Below are positions 1 through 9,180 of a DNA stretch of 64,000 nucleotides, in pieces. The stretch is from Nitrosospira multiformis. GTDB taxonomy: Bacteria; Pseudomonadota; Gammaproteobacteria; Burkholderiales; Nitrosomonadaceae. The stretch spans positions 1 to 64,000 of the forward strand of contig NZ_QAOK01000005.1 in NCBI RefSeq assembly GCF_003050865.1. Direction: 5' to 3'. The position numbers and the translations under genes are program-made. A model generated the notes under the pieces. It saw only the letters and a list, made by a program, of their open reading frames with translations. It made no database searches and was not told where the DNA came from. Numbering within the stretch: position 1 is the stretch's first letter; each line of letters begins with the position of its first letter.

Positions 1-97
1 GAATTACCGCATGAGGGTCTTGGCTCAATGCGGTTGGAACGGTGTGATCAACCGTGTCTGATGAATGACCCATCCCCCGTTAATGGGAAAGAGCCGA

Positions 98-185
98 TGG
101 CGGAAGAGGTGGGATTCGAACCCACGAATGGTTGCCCATTGCCGGTTTTCAAGACCGGTGCCTTCAACCGCTCGGCCACTCTTCC
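98..185 (-). tRNA. tRNA-Ser (anticodon UGA)
   Basis: On the minus strand an 88-base sequence folds as a class II tRNA: a GGAAGAG/CTCTTCC acceptor stem, a TGA anticodon within CTTGAAA, a long variable arm as expected for serine, a GGTTCGAATCC T-arm and an encoded CCA at its 3' end (positions 100-98). It decodes UCN serine codons. It stands alone in the window, transcribed away from the neighbouring orphan gene. Confidence 0.95.
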
Positions 186-630
186 GAAACCCTGCGAATC
201 ATACTCGTTTGGGAAATGATTTGCCAGCAGCGCCCGTTACAACAACGTCGTACATGATAGGTGCTTGCTTGCCATAACAAGTGGTTACAAAGGAGACTTG
301 CGCAAGTAGTACGACTTTTCCTCAAATAGAGTACCGGCACGCCTTGTGCCGTGTGAAGATCGACGGACGAGGTTGGACAGCATGCCCGGATCGCTTATGT
401 GCAGACCAGCTAAACGTTATAGGACGATAAGCACATAGAGACAAGTCCATCCCTGATGTGCCTGTACTGATGAATTAGGCGGTTTTTTTGCCTCTGTTCT
501 CCATTTTGAGAGCCATGCCAGATTGTTATGTTCTGTTGTTCAGCTAAGAAAAAGATGCAATCTAAATAGATGCACACCTCTACTGAATCGGCAGTTCCGG
601 CAACTCAATCAATCAGAACGGGAGGATAAA
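186..630. other. intergenic region without a recognisable gene
   Basis: About 445 bases between the tRNA-Ser 5' end and the next gene. I see no supported coding region. A weak inverted repeat (TATGTGC near 396, GCACATA near 431) is present but has no terminator-like T-run next to it. Promoters for the tRNA and for the following gene presumably lie here; none stands out. Confidence 0.4.
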
Positions 631-1167
631 ATGTCGACTTCTCATGACAATTATATATTCTTTGATGTAGCAGGGATGAAAGCGTTCAGCTTTACCGAAA
701 CAAGTCATTCGATAACATCTGGACAGCCATATCACGGCGTTTCATCTGGCATAAAAAAGGAGGATGGTCACGACCAGGCCTACATCATGGTTAATGCCGG
801 GAGGAAAAATTCGGCATCGGTTGCAAACTGGTTTAGAACGGCAGCGGGCAATGGTCAGACCGTAGTTTGTGACAGCGCCGGAACTTATCCAAACGAACTG
901 AACTTTGCGGTACAAGGAACAATGAAGATTACCAACGAATCCAATCAAGTAATAGTTTGCGAAAACTTGATCGTAGCTCAAGGTCATTTTGTCACAAGCA
1001 ATAACTGGTGGATTTCCAGCCCAACCATGCAGGGCGCTCATGTTTCCATCTCGGGTGCAGCCATGCAACGATGTACCGTAGAAGGCAGCTTCCTTCCGGT
1101 AATGGCTATTTTCAGTCCAAAGACACCTTGCGTGAATCATTTTAGTATCGGCATTATGAGTATCTAG
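631..1167 (+). CDS. orphan hypothetical protein, 178 aa
   Basis: I do not recognise this protein. The start at 631 is chosen because GGGAGG lies just before it; an upstream in-frame TTG at 523 has no such site. The product is soluble-looking, without signal peptide or membrane segment, rich in Ser, Asn, Thr and Val in alternating patterns that suggest a beta-sandwich, and contains four scattered cysteines. Codon use is clearly more AT-rich than in the flanking genes, which hints at horizontal acquisition. The last 25 or so residues look less regular than the rest, so a late frameshift is possible. It stands alone between the tRNA-Ser and the Bax-inhibitor gene. Confidence 0.6.
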   Translation: MSTSHDNYIFFDVAGMKAFSFTETSHSITSGQPYHGVSSGIKKEDGHDQAYIMVNAGRKNSASVANWFRTAAGNGQTVVCDSAGTYPNELNFAVQGTMKITNESNQVIVCENLIVAQGHFVTSNNWWISSPTMQGAHVSISGAAMQRCTVEGSFLPVMAIFSPKTPCVNHFSIGIMSI

Positions 1168-1360
1168 CGAGACTGATCTTCGCGCCCAGGCATCGTCCGC
1201 AAATGTGCCAATGGTCACCGATCCGCGACTGTTTGCATTGATCCTCGTTCCCGATTGTTGATGCATTGTATTTTCGGAGAGACTGGATCTTTGAGATTGC
1301 AACTTTCCATAAAGATGAGTAGTCTTATGCGTGTAAAGTTTCGTCAACCAAGGAGACGTC

Positions 1361-2056
1361 ATGCAACCTGAACTTCGATATTCCAGCCCGACTGTGCAAA
1401 CCGGACTTGCAGTCGATCGCAACAAGGTACTGCGCAATACCTATTGGATGCTTGGTCTGACCATGATTCCAACGGTAATCGGTGCGATGATCGGAATGAG
1501 CACCAACTTCGCGTTCCTCGCGCAAGCGCCTATCATGGGACCGCTGGTGATGCTGGCCATCATGATGGGATTGCTGTTTGGAGTGAGCGCCACCCGTAAC
1601 AGCGTCGTGGGAATCGGATTGCTGTTTCTGTTTACTTTTGTGGCCGGATGGTGGTTAGGCCCGATGCTCCAATATGCGCTTCATTTCAAGAATGGCGCGC
1701 AAATCATCACAACCGCCGCCGCGGGAACAGGAGCAATCTTCTTCACGCTGGCGACCATCGCCACGGTGACGAAGAAGGATTTCGGCTTCATGCAGAACTT
1801 CCTGTTCGTGGGACTGATACTCCTGATGATCGCGTCGATCGCCAATCTGTTCTTTGCCATACCGGCAGCCTCGCTCGCCATTTCGGCAGTTGCGGTACTG
1901 CTGTTCTCCGGCTTCATTCTGTTTGATGTAAGCCGCATCGTGAACGGCGGGGAAACCAACTACGTGATGGCAACCATGGGCATCTACCTCAGCCTGTACA
2001 ACCTCTTCACCAGCCTGCTGCACCTGCTGCTGGCTTTGTCGGGCGAGAAAGACTGA
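1361..2056 (+). CDS. Bax inhibitor-1/YccA family membrane protein
   Basis: A 231-residue integral membrane protein with about seven hydrophobic segments from residue 30 to the C-terminus, starting with a short hydrophilic tail (QPELRYSSPTVQTGLAVDRNK). The pattern, length and the late segment with FDVSRIVNGGETNY followed by YLSLYNLFTSLL are typical of the bacterial BI-1/YccA (UPF0005) family. Family members sit in the inner membrane; YccA of E. coli interacts with the FtsH protease, and others act as pH-sensitive calcium leak channels. The specific role here is not shown. AAGGAG lies just upstream of the ATG. The gene is monocistronic and followed by a strong terminator. Confidence 0.9.
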   Translation: MQPELRYSSPTVQTGLAVDRNKVLRNTYWMLGLTMIPTVIGAMIGMSTNFAFLAQAPIMGPLVMLAIMMGLLFGVSATRNSVVGIGLLFLFTFVAGWWLGPMLQYALHFKNGAQIITTAAAGTGAIFFTLATIATVTKKDFGFMQNFLFVGLILLMIASIANLFFAIPAASLAISAVAVLLFSGFILFDVSRIVNGGETNYVMATMGIYLSLYNLFTSLLHLLLALSGEKD

Positions 2057-2129
2057 CGCGAGAGCGCCATAGGATAAAACTACAGGGTAAACCCGGCGAG
2101 CAAGCCAGGGGAATCGGGGAATACCTCCG

Positions 2130-2156
2130 GGGCGGCTGGAAGCAGTCGCCCTTTTT
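2130..2156 (+). terminator. rho-independent terminator after the BI-1 family gene
   Basis: A 9-bp stem GGGCGGCTG/CAGTCGCCC (one G-U pair) with a GAAG tetraloop is followed directly by TTTTT. It ends at the stop codon of the convergent rlmD gene. Confidence 0.85.
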
Positions 2157-3475
2157 CATATCTGCTCGCTGGCTTTCTCGAACAGCGCGATGGACTCGAC
2201 ATGTGCCGTATGCGGAAACATGTTGATGACACCCGCCGCCTTCAACACATACCCATTCCTGTGCACCAGCACGCCCGCGTCGCGCGCGAGTGTGGCGGGA
2301 TTGCAGGAGATGTAAACAATGCGCCACGGCTTGAGCTGTTTCTCTTCGAGAGCGGTCACCACGGCAATAGCGCCCTCCCGTGGAGGGTCGATCAGCATCT
2401 TGTCGAAATCCCCCTGCTCATGCATCCACCTTTCATCGATTTCAAACAGGTTGGCCTCCATGAATCGCGTACTACCCGCCAGCCCATTGCGTTGTGAATT
2501 TTGACGGGCCCGGGAAACGAGCGCCGCGCTGCCCTCATAGCCCACTACCTGCGCGCCGCCCCGCGCAATGGGAAGGGTGAAATTACCCAAGCCACAAAAC
2601 AGATCCGCGACGCGTTCTCCCGCCTGAGGATCAAGCAGGTTTAGCGCCCGCCGCACCAGCATGCGATTAACCGCCGGATTCACCTGAGTGAACTCAGTCG
2701 GATGAAACGGAATGGTTACATCGAATTCCGGCAGCGTATAACTCAGTTCCGGCGCGTCTTTGGGATAGAAAGGATAGGCTGTTTGAGGACCGCCGGTTTG
2801 CAGAAAAAGCTGAACGTGATGCTGATCGGCAAAAGCCTTGAGCAAGGTTTCATCCTGCACGGTCAAGGGTTCAAGAATGCGCAGGACCAGTACATCCACG
2901 TTCTCGCCCAGTGAAACTTCAATCTGCGGCAGACGCTCGCGGATGGACAAATTTTCCACCAGCTTTCGTAATGGCATGATGAGCGCGGAAATACGCGATG
3001 GCATGATCCTGCAGATCTGCATGTCGGCAATGAAGCTGCTGCGCTTTTCATGAAAACCCACCAGCACTCCGCCTTTTTTTGCCACATAGCGGACCGACAG
3101 CCGCGCCCGGTAGCGGTAACCCCAGGGTGATCCATAAACTGCCGGCAATATCAGTTCGGGTGCGACCTTGCCGATGTGCTTGAGATTATCTTCGAGCACG
3201 CGCTGTTTTGCTGCCACTTGGGTACGAGCGTCCATGTGCTGCATGCTGCAACCGCCGCAGATGCCAAAATGATGGCATTCCGGCGTTACCCGCGAAAACG
3301 CGGGCTTGAGAATCTGATTGACCTGGGCAAGCTCGAAGCTCGGTTTTTTGCGATAGGCGTTATAGGTGACAACCTCTCCCGGCAGGGCGCCTTCGATGAA
3401 AATGACTTTGCCTTCAGCGTGCGCAACGCCCCGGCCTTCCTGATCCAGGGATTCGATAAGAACGGGGGCAGTCAT
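2156..3475 (-). CDS. rlmD: 23S rRNA (uracil-1939-C5)-methyltransferase RlmD
   Basis: A 439-residue SAM-dependent enzyme that makes m5U1939 in 23S rRNA. An N-terminal TRAM domain (about residues 1-60) is followed by the iron-sulfur cysteines in [10 protein letters not shown] (about 67-76), which matches the RumA cluster motif. The Rossmann methyltransferase domain contains the SAM motif DLFCGLGNF, a DPPREG motif and the catalytic Cys in YISCNPATL near the C-terminus. Length agrees with E. coli RlmD (433 aa). It is convergent with the BI-1 gene and reads in the same direction as the exonuclease gene upstream, about 130 bases away. Assignment as RlmD rather than RlmC rests on the Fe-S motif, TRAM domain and length. 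Confidence 0.93.
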   Translation of the reverse strand: MTAPVLIESLDQEGRGVAHAEGKVIFIEGALPGEVVTYNAYRKKPSFELAQVNQILKPAFSRVTPECHHFGICGGCSMQHMDARTQVAAKQRVLEDNLKHIGKVAPELILPAVYGSPWGYRYRARLSVRYVAKKGGVLVGFHEKRSSFIADMQICRIMPSRISALIMPLRKLVENLSIRERLPQIEVSLGENVDVLVLRILEPLTVQDETLLKAFADQHHVQLFLQTGGPQTAYPFYPKDAPELSYTLPEFDVTIPFHPTEFTQVNPAVNRMLVRRALNLLDPQAGERVADLFCGLGNFTLPIARGGAQVVGYEGSAALVSRARQNSQRNGLAGSTRFMEANLFEIDERWMHEQGDFDKMLIDPPREGAIAVVTALEEKQLKPWRIVYISCNPATLARDAGVLVHRNGYVLKAAGVINMFPHTAHVESIALFEKASEQI

Positions 3476-3609
3476 CTCACATTGGCAGGTCCGAAATCGA
3501 GAACGGGTTCAGAAGGATTTGATATTCTACCCTCGGTTCTACCCACGGATGCCTTCCGGAATCTGACGCACCCCCATGCAGGAGAATGAGCAGCCTGAGC
3601 AGCTGTCGA

Positions 3610-4413
3610 TCAATCCAGAAATGAAGAAGCTTCGCTCAAACAGAACCACTGTTCGAGAAATTCCTGCCAATGCGGCTCGGAAGACTTGCTCTGGGTGAGG
3701 CGAACCAGCCCGCATTCACGTTGATACTGTTCGTTATTGAAGGTTCCACGCATAAGCTGAAAGCGCAGGAACACAAGGTAGGTATTCACCACGTCCGTTT
3801 CGCAATAGTTGCGAATGGCGGCAATCTCGCCTTTCTGGAATGCGCTCCAGACCTGGGAGCCATCCATCCCCGACTTCCCCGGAAAACCCATCAGCTTCGC
3901 CAGCTCATCCAGCGGAACATTGGCGCGCGGCTGATACAACGCCAGGATATCCATCAAATCGAGATGCCGGGTATGGTAGCGGCTAAGATAGTTGTTCCAT
4001 TTGAAATCGCGGTCATCATCGCCCATGTCCCAGTAGCGCCGGGCCTTCAGACCGTGGATGAGGCCGCGGTAGTGGAGCACGGGCAAGTCGAACCCGCCCC
4101 CGTTCCAGGAGACCAGTTGGGGACTGTATTTCTCTATGCCGTCGAAGAAGCGCTGTATGAGTTCAGCCTCGGAATCCGCCGGGCTTCCCAGAGACCATAC
4201 ACGGAATTCATCCTTGTCGCGCAGCGCACAGGAAATCGCCACCACCTTCTGCAGGTGCAGAGGAAGAAAATCGCTTCCGACAGTCTGGCGGCGCGACTGA
4301 AACGCCATCTCGGCGATATCCGCGGCCGGAAGCTCATGGGGAAGATTGTAGAGCCTGCGCAATCCCTCTGTATCGGGAACAGTCTCGATGTCGAAAACCA
4401 GTACGGGAGTCAC
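3610..4413 (-). CDS. predicted 3'-5' exonuclease, PolB-like DEDD family
   Basis: A 267-residue protein of the family of stand-alone exonucleases related to the proofreading domain of DNA polymerase B. The first acidic pair lies in VFDIETVPD (Asp8, Glu10), Exo II is seen in SWNGGGFDLPVLHYR, and Exo III in YCETDVVNTY close to the C-terminus. These are the metal-binding residues of DEDD nucleases. The physiological substrate is unknown. The gene stands between rlmD and the ydbHL cluster, all on the minus strand, with no sign of tight coupling. Confidence 0.85.
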   Translation of the reverse strand: MTPVLVFDIETVPDTEGLRRLYNLPHELPAADIAEMAFQSRRQTVGSDFLPLHLQKVVAISCALRDKDEFRVWSLGSPADSEAELIQRFFDGIEKYSPQLVSWNGGGFDLPVLHYRGLIHGLKARRYWDMGDDDRDFKWNNYLSRYHTRHLDLMDILALYQPRANVPLDELAKLMGFPGKSGMDGSQVWSAFQKGEIAAIRNYCETDVVNTYLVFLRFQLMRGTFNNEQYQRECGLVRLTQSKSSEPHWQEFLEQWFCLSEASSFLD

Positions 4414-4470
4414 GCTAGACGTTCAAATAAATCCTGCACATCTGTTTTTGAGGGTACCCGCCGCCCGCCT

Positions 4471-4893
4471 TTACTTCTTGACCCATCCGCCGTCCGCACC
4501 CTGATACCACCAGCCGCCCCGTGCCAGTTCGATCCACCGTTGGCCAAACGTGGAGCGAATATCGGCTTCCCATTCCGGGTGACTATTGGCGCGAGCGATC
4601 TCGCGATAAAGCGCGTTCCTGTCCTGATTTTCCGCTGCGATCAATCCATTCACCGACTGCCGCGCTGCCAGTGGCACTGCGTTGGCGTCCCGCATGACAA
4701 TGAGGCCGTCACGCGTGAAGCCTATTGCTCCACCTGAATAATACGGCTCCAGTTGGCTATGGCGTTGCTGCATGCTCCGCTTGATGCTTGCTATCGCGGG
4801 GGTATCGATTTCGATATTGGCCTGGGTATGCCCGGCAAGCGGGGTCAATGATAATAGCATCAGCAGCGCTGCCCGGAAAATCGAACTGACCAT
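4471..4893 (-). CDS. ydbL: YdbL family periplasmic protein (DUF1318)
   Basis: A 140-residue exported protein with a signal peptide in its first 25 residues (hydrophobic LLMLLSLTPLAGHTQA). The mature part has the DUF1318 pattern: IKRSMQQRHSQLEPYYSGGAIG, RQSVNGLIAAENQDRNALYREIA and a C-terminal GWWYQGADGGWVKK. In E. coli YdbL works in the periplasm with YnbE and YdbH, where it is thought to prevent excessive YnbE multimer formation. Here it is the last gene of a ydbH-ynbE-ydbL operon, 17 bases after ynbE, which supports the assignment. Confidence 0.9.
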   Translation of the reverse strand: MVSSIFRAALLMLLSLTPLAGHTQANIEIDTPAIASIKRSMQQRHSQLEPYYSGGAIGFTRDGLIVMRDANAVPLAARQSVNGLIAAENQDRNALYREIARANSHPEWEADIRSTFGQRWIELARGGWWYQGADGGWVKK

Positions 4894-4910
4894 GATATTT
4901 GCCTTTACTG

Positions 4911-5141
4911 TTATGGCTGCTGCTGCGGCTCTACCGCAGGTTGGGAAGAAGATGGGGGTGAAACGGGCTGCTCCGTCTTTTCACCCGCTTCAGGTTTCTT
5001 GAGTTGCCACACTTCTTCTATTATCTTGTCTGCTGCTTTTTCGGCTGCTGCGGCAGGGAAATAAATATTGATGGTGACGCAGGCGGCTGGCATCGTGCTG
5101 ACCAGGGTCAGCAAAGCTGCCTGGAACAAAAGGTTCTTCAT
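4911..5141 (-). CDS. ynbE: YnbE-like outer membrane lipoprotein
   Basis: A 76-residue lipoprotein precursor. A hydrophobic signal ends in MPAAC, with Cys21 as the lipid-bearing residue, followed by VTINIYFPAAAAEKAADKII, a conserved YnbE segment. The C-terminus is a Pro/Gln/Ser-rich tail, longer than in E. coli YnbE (61 aa). YnbE oligomers in the outer membrane meet the C-terminus of YdbH to form a bridge for phospholipid transport between membranes. Its start overlaps the ydbH stop by four bases (ATGA), so the two are translationally coupled. Confidence 0.88.
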   Translation of the reverse strand: MKNLLFQAALLTLVSTMPAACVTINIYFPAAAAEKAADKIIEEVWQLKKPEAGEKTEQPVSPPSSSQPAVEPQQQP

Positions 5142-7228
5142 TGTTTATCCTGTTGAAGGACAGGCCTGGCATTGGCGTCCGTAATCCGTTGAAGACGACT
5201 TACCAATTCCCGCCAGTCCACCCTGCGATTATAACCTATCACTGTGATCGCCGGGATTCCGCCACCTTTGACGATCAGATACCCGTGGGGCATAGGTTCC
5301 GATTCTATCCCGCCCATACCGCAGACACCATTGCGCAATGTACAGCTCCACCCGATCTGCGAATAGCCGAACTCATCGAAGACACGCAGGAAACTGCGCT
5401 GGATTGCAGCGGCAGCGCCGACTCCACCCAGTGATGAAATGCTTTGCACTGCCCGCTGGCTGATGCGGCGGCTGTAATCGCCCGGGCTGCTCATGAGGCG
5501 GGCATCGAATTTCACCGGTTTCCAGTCAAAAAGCTCGAGATCATGCACAGCCACATCTATGCGGCCTTCCATATTGCCAAATGAGAATGCGCCGGTGAGC
5601 AGGTCAAGATCGAGATTGCGCATGTCCACATCCGCCATGAGGGAGGGCGCGGAGCCGAATGGCTCCAGCGCTTTCAGATTCCACACCAGCACCGTGCCAT
5701 CAAACACGTTGAGAAGCAGGGCGCCCTGCACTTCAATAGCGGAGCCGTCGAATGTTACCTTGGGGATTTTTCCCGAGAGAGTGCCGCGCATCGGCTGAAT
5801 CCCGAGCGCGCGGGTGAGTTGCTCCATGGATATGGGCGAGAGGTCGCCGCTGAACTGCCAGCGCCAGCCGGGGAGCGATCCCTGCGCCTGCCTGATGGCG
5901 CTGAAGTTCTCCAGGGTCAGCTTGCCGTCCAGCAAGGGTGCTTCCATTCGGGGTATGCGAAAATCAGGTTCATTTAATCCGGTTATCTCCAGAGGGATAT
6001 GGACCGGCCCCACCGGTAGCCGGCTTACGTGCCCACCCCCTATCGTAATGGCGGCGTGCGTCAGCTCAGCTGCACGCAGGGGTATGCGCGTATTGATATC
6101 GCGCAGTACAAAGCGCCCGCCCTCGTCCTCCAGCGATACGTCACGCAGATCGACATCGAGCATTTCGTTCACACCATTCCGGAATCGCCACTTTACTCCC
6201 GCCTGCCCGGCGGTCTTCAATGCGGAAAAAGATGTGTTGATCAGAAAAGGTTTTACGATCTGACTGTATAACCCTGCCATTTGGAGATCAGGCGCATCGA
6301 GGTCGAAATCGTGCAGCGTGTTGGCCCTCCAGTCCATCCTGCCGGACAGATCGATCTCACCAATCTCCGCCAGAGAGAGTCTTCCCGTGCGGAGACGGAG
6401 GGTACTACCATCGACTTCGCCACGCGCGCTGAAACGGTCACCATGGGCAGCGAAATACAGCGGTTGCCAGAACACTTCCCCTTGCGGCCAGTGCGCATCT
6501 GCCTGCCACTCCCATAAATGAGTCTTCTGCCCGGGAATCTGTCGAGGCATGCGCCTGGCTCTTGCGTCAACGGTGACACTGATATTCTCGCCCGCATGCA
6601 AACCGCTGACATCGCTGAAGGCTACGTCCTCCACCGCCAGATGGGCATCGATGACAGCAGCTCCGTCGAGATCGGCCCGGAGTTTCGCTACGCCATTGAT
6701 TTTCCCTTTCGTGGATGAAGGCAGGATGGCATTCTCGCTGACCGGCAGCAATTGCACGACCTGTGCAATCTCTCCGTTAGCCGCGGTAAGCGTACCTTCC
6801 CAACCTGCTCTTCCCGTGCGAAGCGACAGCTTCCACCCCTCGCCTGTCTTGCCTGCGCTGTTTCTGATTCTCACATCGAGGATTTTTACGTCGGAAGTTC
6901 TGCCTGGAACAGATAGCCGAAATGACACAGGCAGTGGCGCGGACTCCGATAACCTCAGGGCACCGCTATCACAGTTGATCTCTTCCCTGCGGGTGCGAAA
7001 TCGATCACATGAAAAATGCAGGTTATGCCAGGTCTTTCCCTGTATCCCCACCTCGGCCAGCTTCATTCTCAGCGAGGACGATGGAGGAGCGCCAGCGAGG
7101 GTGATCTGGATTCCCTTGATATTGGAAAGCGGACCGCGGATATCCTCTGCGGAAAGGGTAAGAGACGCAGCCTGCACGGATACCACTGCGGGGAAGAACG
7201 CTGCCAGTATCCTGATGAGGAATTTCAT
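5138..7228 (-). CDS. ydbH: YdbH-like intermembrane phospholipid transport protein (AsmA-like)
   Basis: A 696-residue protein anchored by one N-terminal hydrophobic segment (FLIRILAAFFPAVVSVQAA), with a long beta-rich body of repeated short strands. The C-terminal third has AsmA-like YdbH features (GTLSGKIPKVTFDG, IDVAVHDLELFDW, SGDLSPISMEQL). I chose the ATG at 7228 rather than the upstream in-frame TTG at 7237. YdbH is one of three partly redundant AsmA-like bridges (TamB, YhdP, YdbH) that move glycerophospholipids to the outer membrane. It is somewhat shorter than E. coli YdbH (879 aa). It heads the ydbH-ynbE-ydbL operon, which is what makes the call secure. Confidence 0.85.
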   Translation of the reverse strand: MKFLIRILAAFFPAVVSVQAASLTLSAEDIRGPLSNIKGIQITLAGAPPSSSLRMKLAEVGIQGKTWHNLHFSCDRFRTRREEINCDSGALRLSESAPLPVSFRLSVPGRTSDVKILDVRIRNSAGKTGEGWKLSLRTGRAGWEGTLTAANGEIAQVVQLLPVSENAILPSSTKGKINGVAKLRADLDGAAVIDAHLAVEDVAFSDVSGLHAGENISVTVDARARRMPRQIPGQKTHLWEWQADAHWPQGEVFWQPLYFAAHGDRFSARGEVDGSTLRLRTGRLSLAEIGEIDLSGRMDWRANTLHDFDLDAPDLQMAGLYSQIVKPFLINTSFSALKTAGQAGVKWRFRNGVNEMLDVDLRDVSLEDEGGRFVLRDINTRIPLRAAELTHAAITIGGGHVSRLPVGPVHIPLEITGLNEPDFRIPRMEAPLLDGKLTLENFSAIRQAQGSLPGWRWQFSGDLSPISMEQLTRALGIQPMRGTLSGKIPKVTFDGSAIEVQGALLLNVFDGTVLVWNLKALEPFGSAPSLMADVDMRNLDLDLLTGAFSFGNMEGRIDVAVHDLELFDWKPVKFDARLMSSPGDYSRRISQRAVQSISSLGGVGAAAAIQRSFLRVFDEFGYSQIGWSCTLRNGVCGMGGIESEPMPHGYLIVKGGGIPAITVIGYNRRVDWRELVSRLQRITDANARPVLQQDKQ

Positions 7229-7318
7229 CACGAGCAAGCCATTTTTCGTTCGTTCTGGGCCCTATTGCCGGTACCTTGCTACGGCTATCAGACCCCGCCT
7301 ACCCCCTGAAACCGGTAA

Positions 7319-8206
7319 TCACGCAGGGAAAACACCCGTGGAAAGATAACGGTCGCCTCGGTCGCAAACAATCGAGACGATCGTTGCATTTTCTGCTTCT
7401 GCAGAAACCTTGAGCGCCGCAGCGAGCGCACCGCCGGAAGAAATCCCTGCAAAAATCCCCTCCTCGGACGCAAGCCGCCGCGTCATTTCTTCGGCTTCAT
7501 CCTGGGAAACCAGCATGATGCGGTCTACCCGGCTCGGATCATAGATTTTTGGCAGATAGGCTTCAGGCCATTTTCGGATACCGGGAATCTGGGCGCCTTC
7601 TTCCGGCTGCACGCCGATGATCCGGACCTCGGGTTTCTTCTCCTTGAAATAGCGGGAGCAACCCATGATGGTTCCGGTCGTGCCCATGCTGCTCACGAGA
7701 TGAGTAATCTTTCCTTCGGTATCCCGCCAGATTTCGGGAGCGGTGCCTTCGTAATGGGCGCGCGGGTTATCGGGGCTGGAAAACTGGTCGAGGATGATTC
7801 CCCGCCCCTCGTCGTGCATTCGCTCGGCCACGTCGCGCGCTTCTTCCATGCTGCCCTCTCTGGAAGTCAGTATGATTTCCGCTCCGTACGCCTTCATCGA
7901 TTGCCGACGCTCCACGCTGAGATGCTCGGGCATCACCAGCACCATGCGATATCCCATGATTGCCGCCGCCATGGCGAGCGCAATGCCGGTGTTGCCGCTG
8001 GTAGCCTCTATCAACGTATCGCCGGGCTTGATTTCCCCGCGCTCCTGCGCGCGCGTAATCATCGACAAAGCGGGACGGTCTTTTACCGAACCCGCCGGAT
8101 TGTTCCCTTCCAGCTTCAGGAGAATGGCATTGTTAGTGTTTCCGGACAGGCGTTTGAGCTTGACCAGAGGTGTATTGCCGACAAAATCTTCTATGGTTTT
8201 GAACAT
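7319..8206 (-). CDS. cysM: cysteine synthase B
   Basis: A 295-residue PLP enzyme that makes cysteine from O-acetylserine and sulfide or thiosulfate. The PLP lysine lies in NPAGSVKDRPALSM (about residues 36-49), the substrate loop in EATSGNTGIALAM and the phosphate loop in SSMGTTGTIMG. The shape NNAILLKLEGNNPAGSVKDR and the length near 295 point to CysM rather than CysK, which is usually longer and has PTGRSK-type features. The final residues RYLSTGVFPA are typical. It is monocistronic, about 90 bases upstream of ydbH on the same strand. Confidence 0.93.
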   Translation of the reverse strand: MFKTIEDFVGNTPLVKLKRLSGNTNNAILLKLEGNNPAGSVKDRPALSMITRAQERGEIKPGDTLIEATSGNTGIALAMAAAIMGYRMVLVMPEHLSVERRQSMKAYGAEIILTSREGSMEEARDVAERMHDEGRGIILDQFSSPDNPRAHYEGTAPEIWRDTEGKITHLVSSMGTTGTIMGCSRYFKEKKPEVRIIGVQPEEGAQIPGIRKWPEAYLPKIYDPSRVDRIMLVSQDEAEEMTRRLASEEGIFAGISSGGALAAALKVSAEAENATIVSIVCDRGDRYLSTGVFPA

Positions 8207-8363
8207 GACCTGCCCGACTTGTGAAACGTCACAACGAATTCCCGCAGTAGTGCCGGAGTGACGCGTAGTGACCGTGGGAGATGAGGATAAAGCGTAATCT
8301 ATGGATAGTGGATAGGTTGGCCAAGCCTTTATCCATTCCGCAACCTGCGACTATGCGCGAGGA

Positions 8364-8669
8364 TTATTCTCTGGCAGCGGCTTTGTGCTCCTTCCTGCCT
8401 GCCGCGCCGCCACTACTGCCACCGACAGTTATATCCTTGCGGAGCTTCTGAACCGTGGCGGGACCAATGCCGCTTACGTTCTGCAAATCGTCCACGGATT
8501 TGAAAGACCCCTTCTTCTTGCGATATTCGATGATCGCCTTGGCTTTGGCCGGGCCGATTCCCTGAAGACTTTCCAGTTCGGCCTGGCTAGCGGTATTGAT
8601 ATTGACAGCCGCGAATGCCGCTCCGCTAAATACGAACAGCGTAATAAGGAGAAGAAACAGTTTGGTCAT
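8364..8669 (-). CDS. ComEA-like helix-hairpin-helix DNA-binding protein
   Basis: A 101-residue exported protein. The start at 8669 gives a clean signal peptide (KLFLLLITLFVFSGAAFA) cut before AVNINTAS; longer in-frame starts overlap ssb and lack such a signal. The mature domain has two helix-hairpin-helix motifs, LESLQGIGPAKAKAIIEYR and LQNVSGIGPATVQKLR, followed by a Gly/Ser/Ala and Lys-rich tail. Proteins of this type bind double-stranded DNA in the periplasm; in competent bacteria ComEA pulls incoming DNA through the outer membrane. Many proteobacteria carry this short form without known competence. It lies 52 bases downstream of ssb. Confidence 0.85.
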   Translation of the reverse strand: MTKLFLLLITLFVFSGAAFAAVNINTASQAELESLQGIGPAKAKAIIEYRKKKGSFKSVDDLQNVSGIGPATVQKLRKDITVGGSSGGAAGRKEHKAAARE

Positions 8670-8721
8670 ATTTTTAGCGGATTCGGTCATCAAATATCGT
8701 GCAGCGCTGTCGGAAATGGCA

Positions 8722-9180
8722 TCAGAACGGAATATCATCATCCATATCATCAAACCCGGTGCTACTTCTGGCAGGCGCCTTACTGCTGGATGTGCTCGGT
8801 GCAAAACCACCTTCATCTCTATCGGGCGCTTCATAACTGACGCCCCCAGGCTTACTCCCTAACATTTTCATATCGTTGGCGATGATATCGGTGGTGTAGC
8901 GTTCGACACCCGACTTGTCGGTCCATTTGCGCGTCTCCAGCCGTCCTTCGACATAGACCGGGCGTCCTTTCTTGAGATACTCGCCTGCGATCTCAGCCAG
9001 CTTGCGGTAGAAAGTGACGCGATGCCACTCGGTTTTTTCCTGCTTTTCGCCGTTCTTGTCTTTCCAGGTCTCGGTTGTTGCCACGGTGATATTCGTTACC
9101 GCGTCACCATTCGGCATATAGCGGGTCTCAGGGTCCTTGCCGAGGTTGCCGATGAGTATGACTTTGTTGACTGATGCCAT
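8722..9180 (-). CDS. ssb: single-stranded DNA-binding protein
   Basis: A 152-residue SSB. The N-terminal OB fold (residues 1-110) begins with [20 protein letters not shown] and contains [20 protein letters not shown] and [16 protein letters not shown] short disordered Gly/Ser/Ala linker leads to the acidic tip DDMDDDIPF, which recruits repair and replication partners. It protects single-stranded DNA in replication, repair and recombination. Its ATG follows the TAA of the MFS transporter gene without any gap, so translation is probably coupled. Confidence 0.96.
   Translation of the reverse strand: MASVNKVILIGNLGKDPETRYMPNGDAVTNITVATTETWKDKNGEKQEKTEWHRVTFYRKLAEIAGEYLKKGRPVYVEGRLETRKWTDKSGVERYTTDIIANDMKMLGSKPGGVSYEAPDRDEGGFAPSTSSSKAPARSSTGFDDMDDDIPF

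Noticed and set aside
742-1437. 231-codon open frame on the minus strand opposite the orphan gene
   Set aside because: No ribosome-binding site, unlikely amino-acid composition, and it runs through the start of the BI-1 gene; it is a shadow.
3670-4737. 355-codon open frame on the plus strand opposite the exonuclease and ydbL genes
   Set aside because: Spans two well-supported genes antisense; no start signal or domain.
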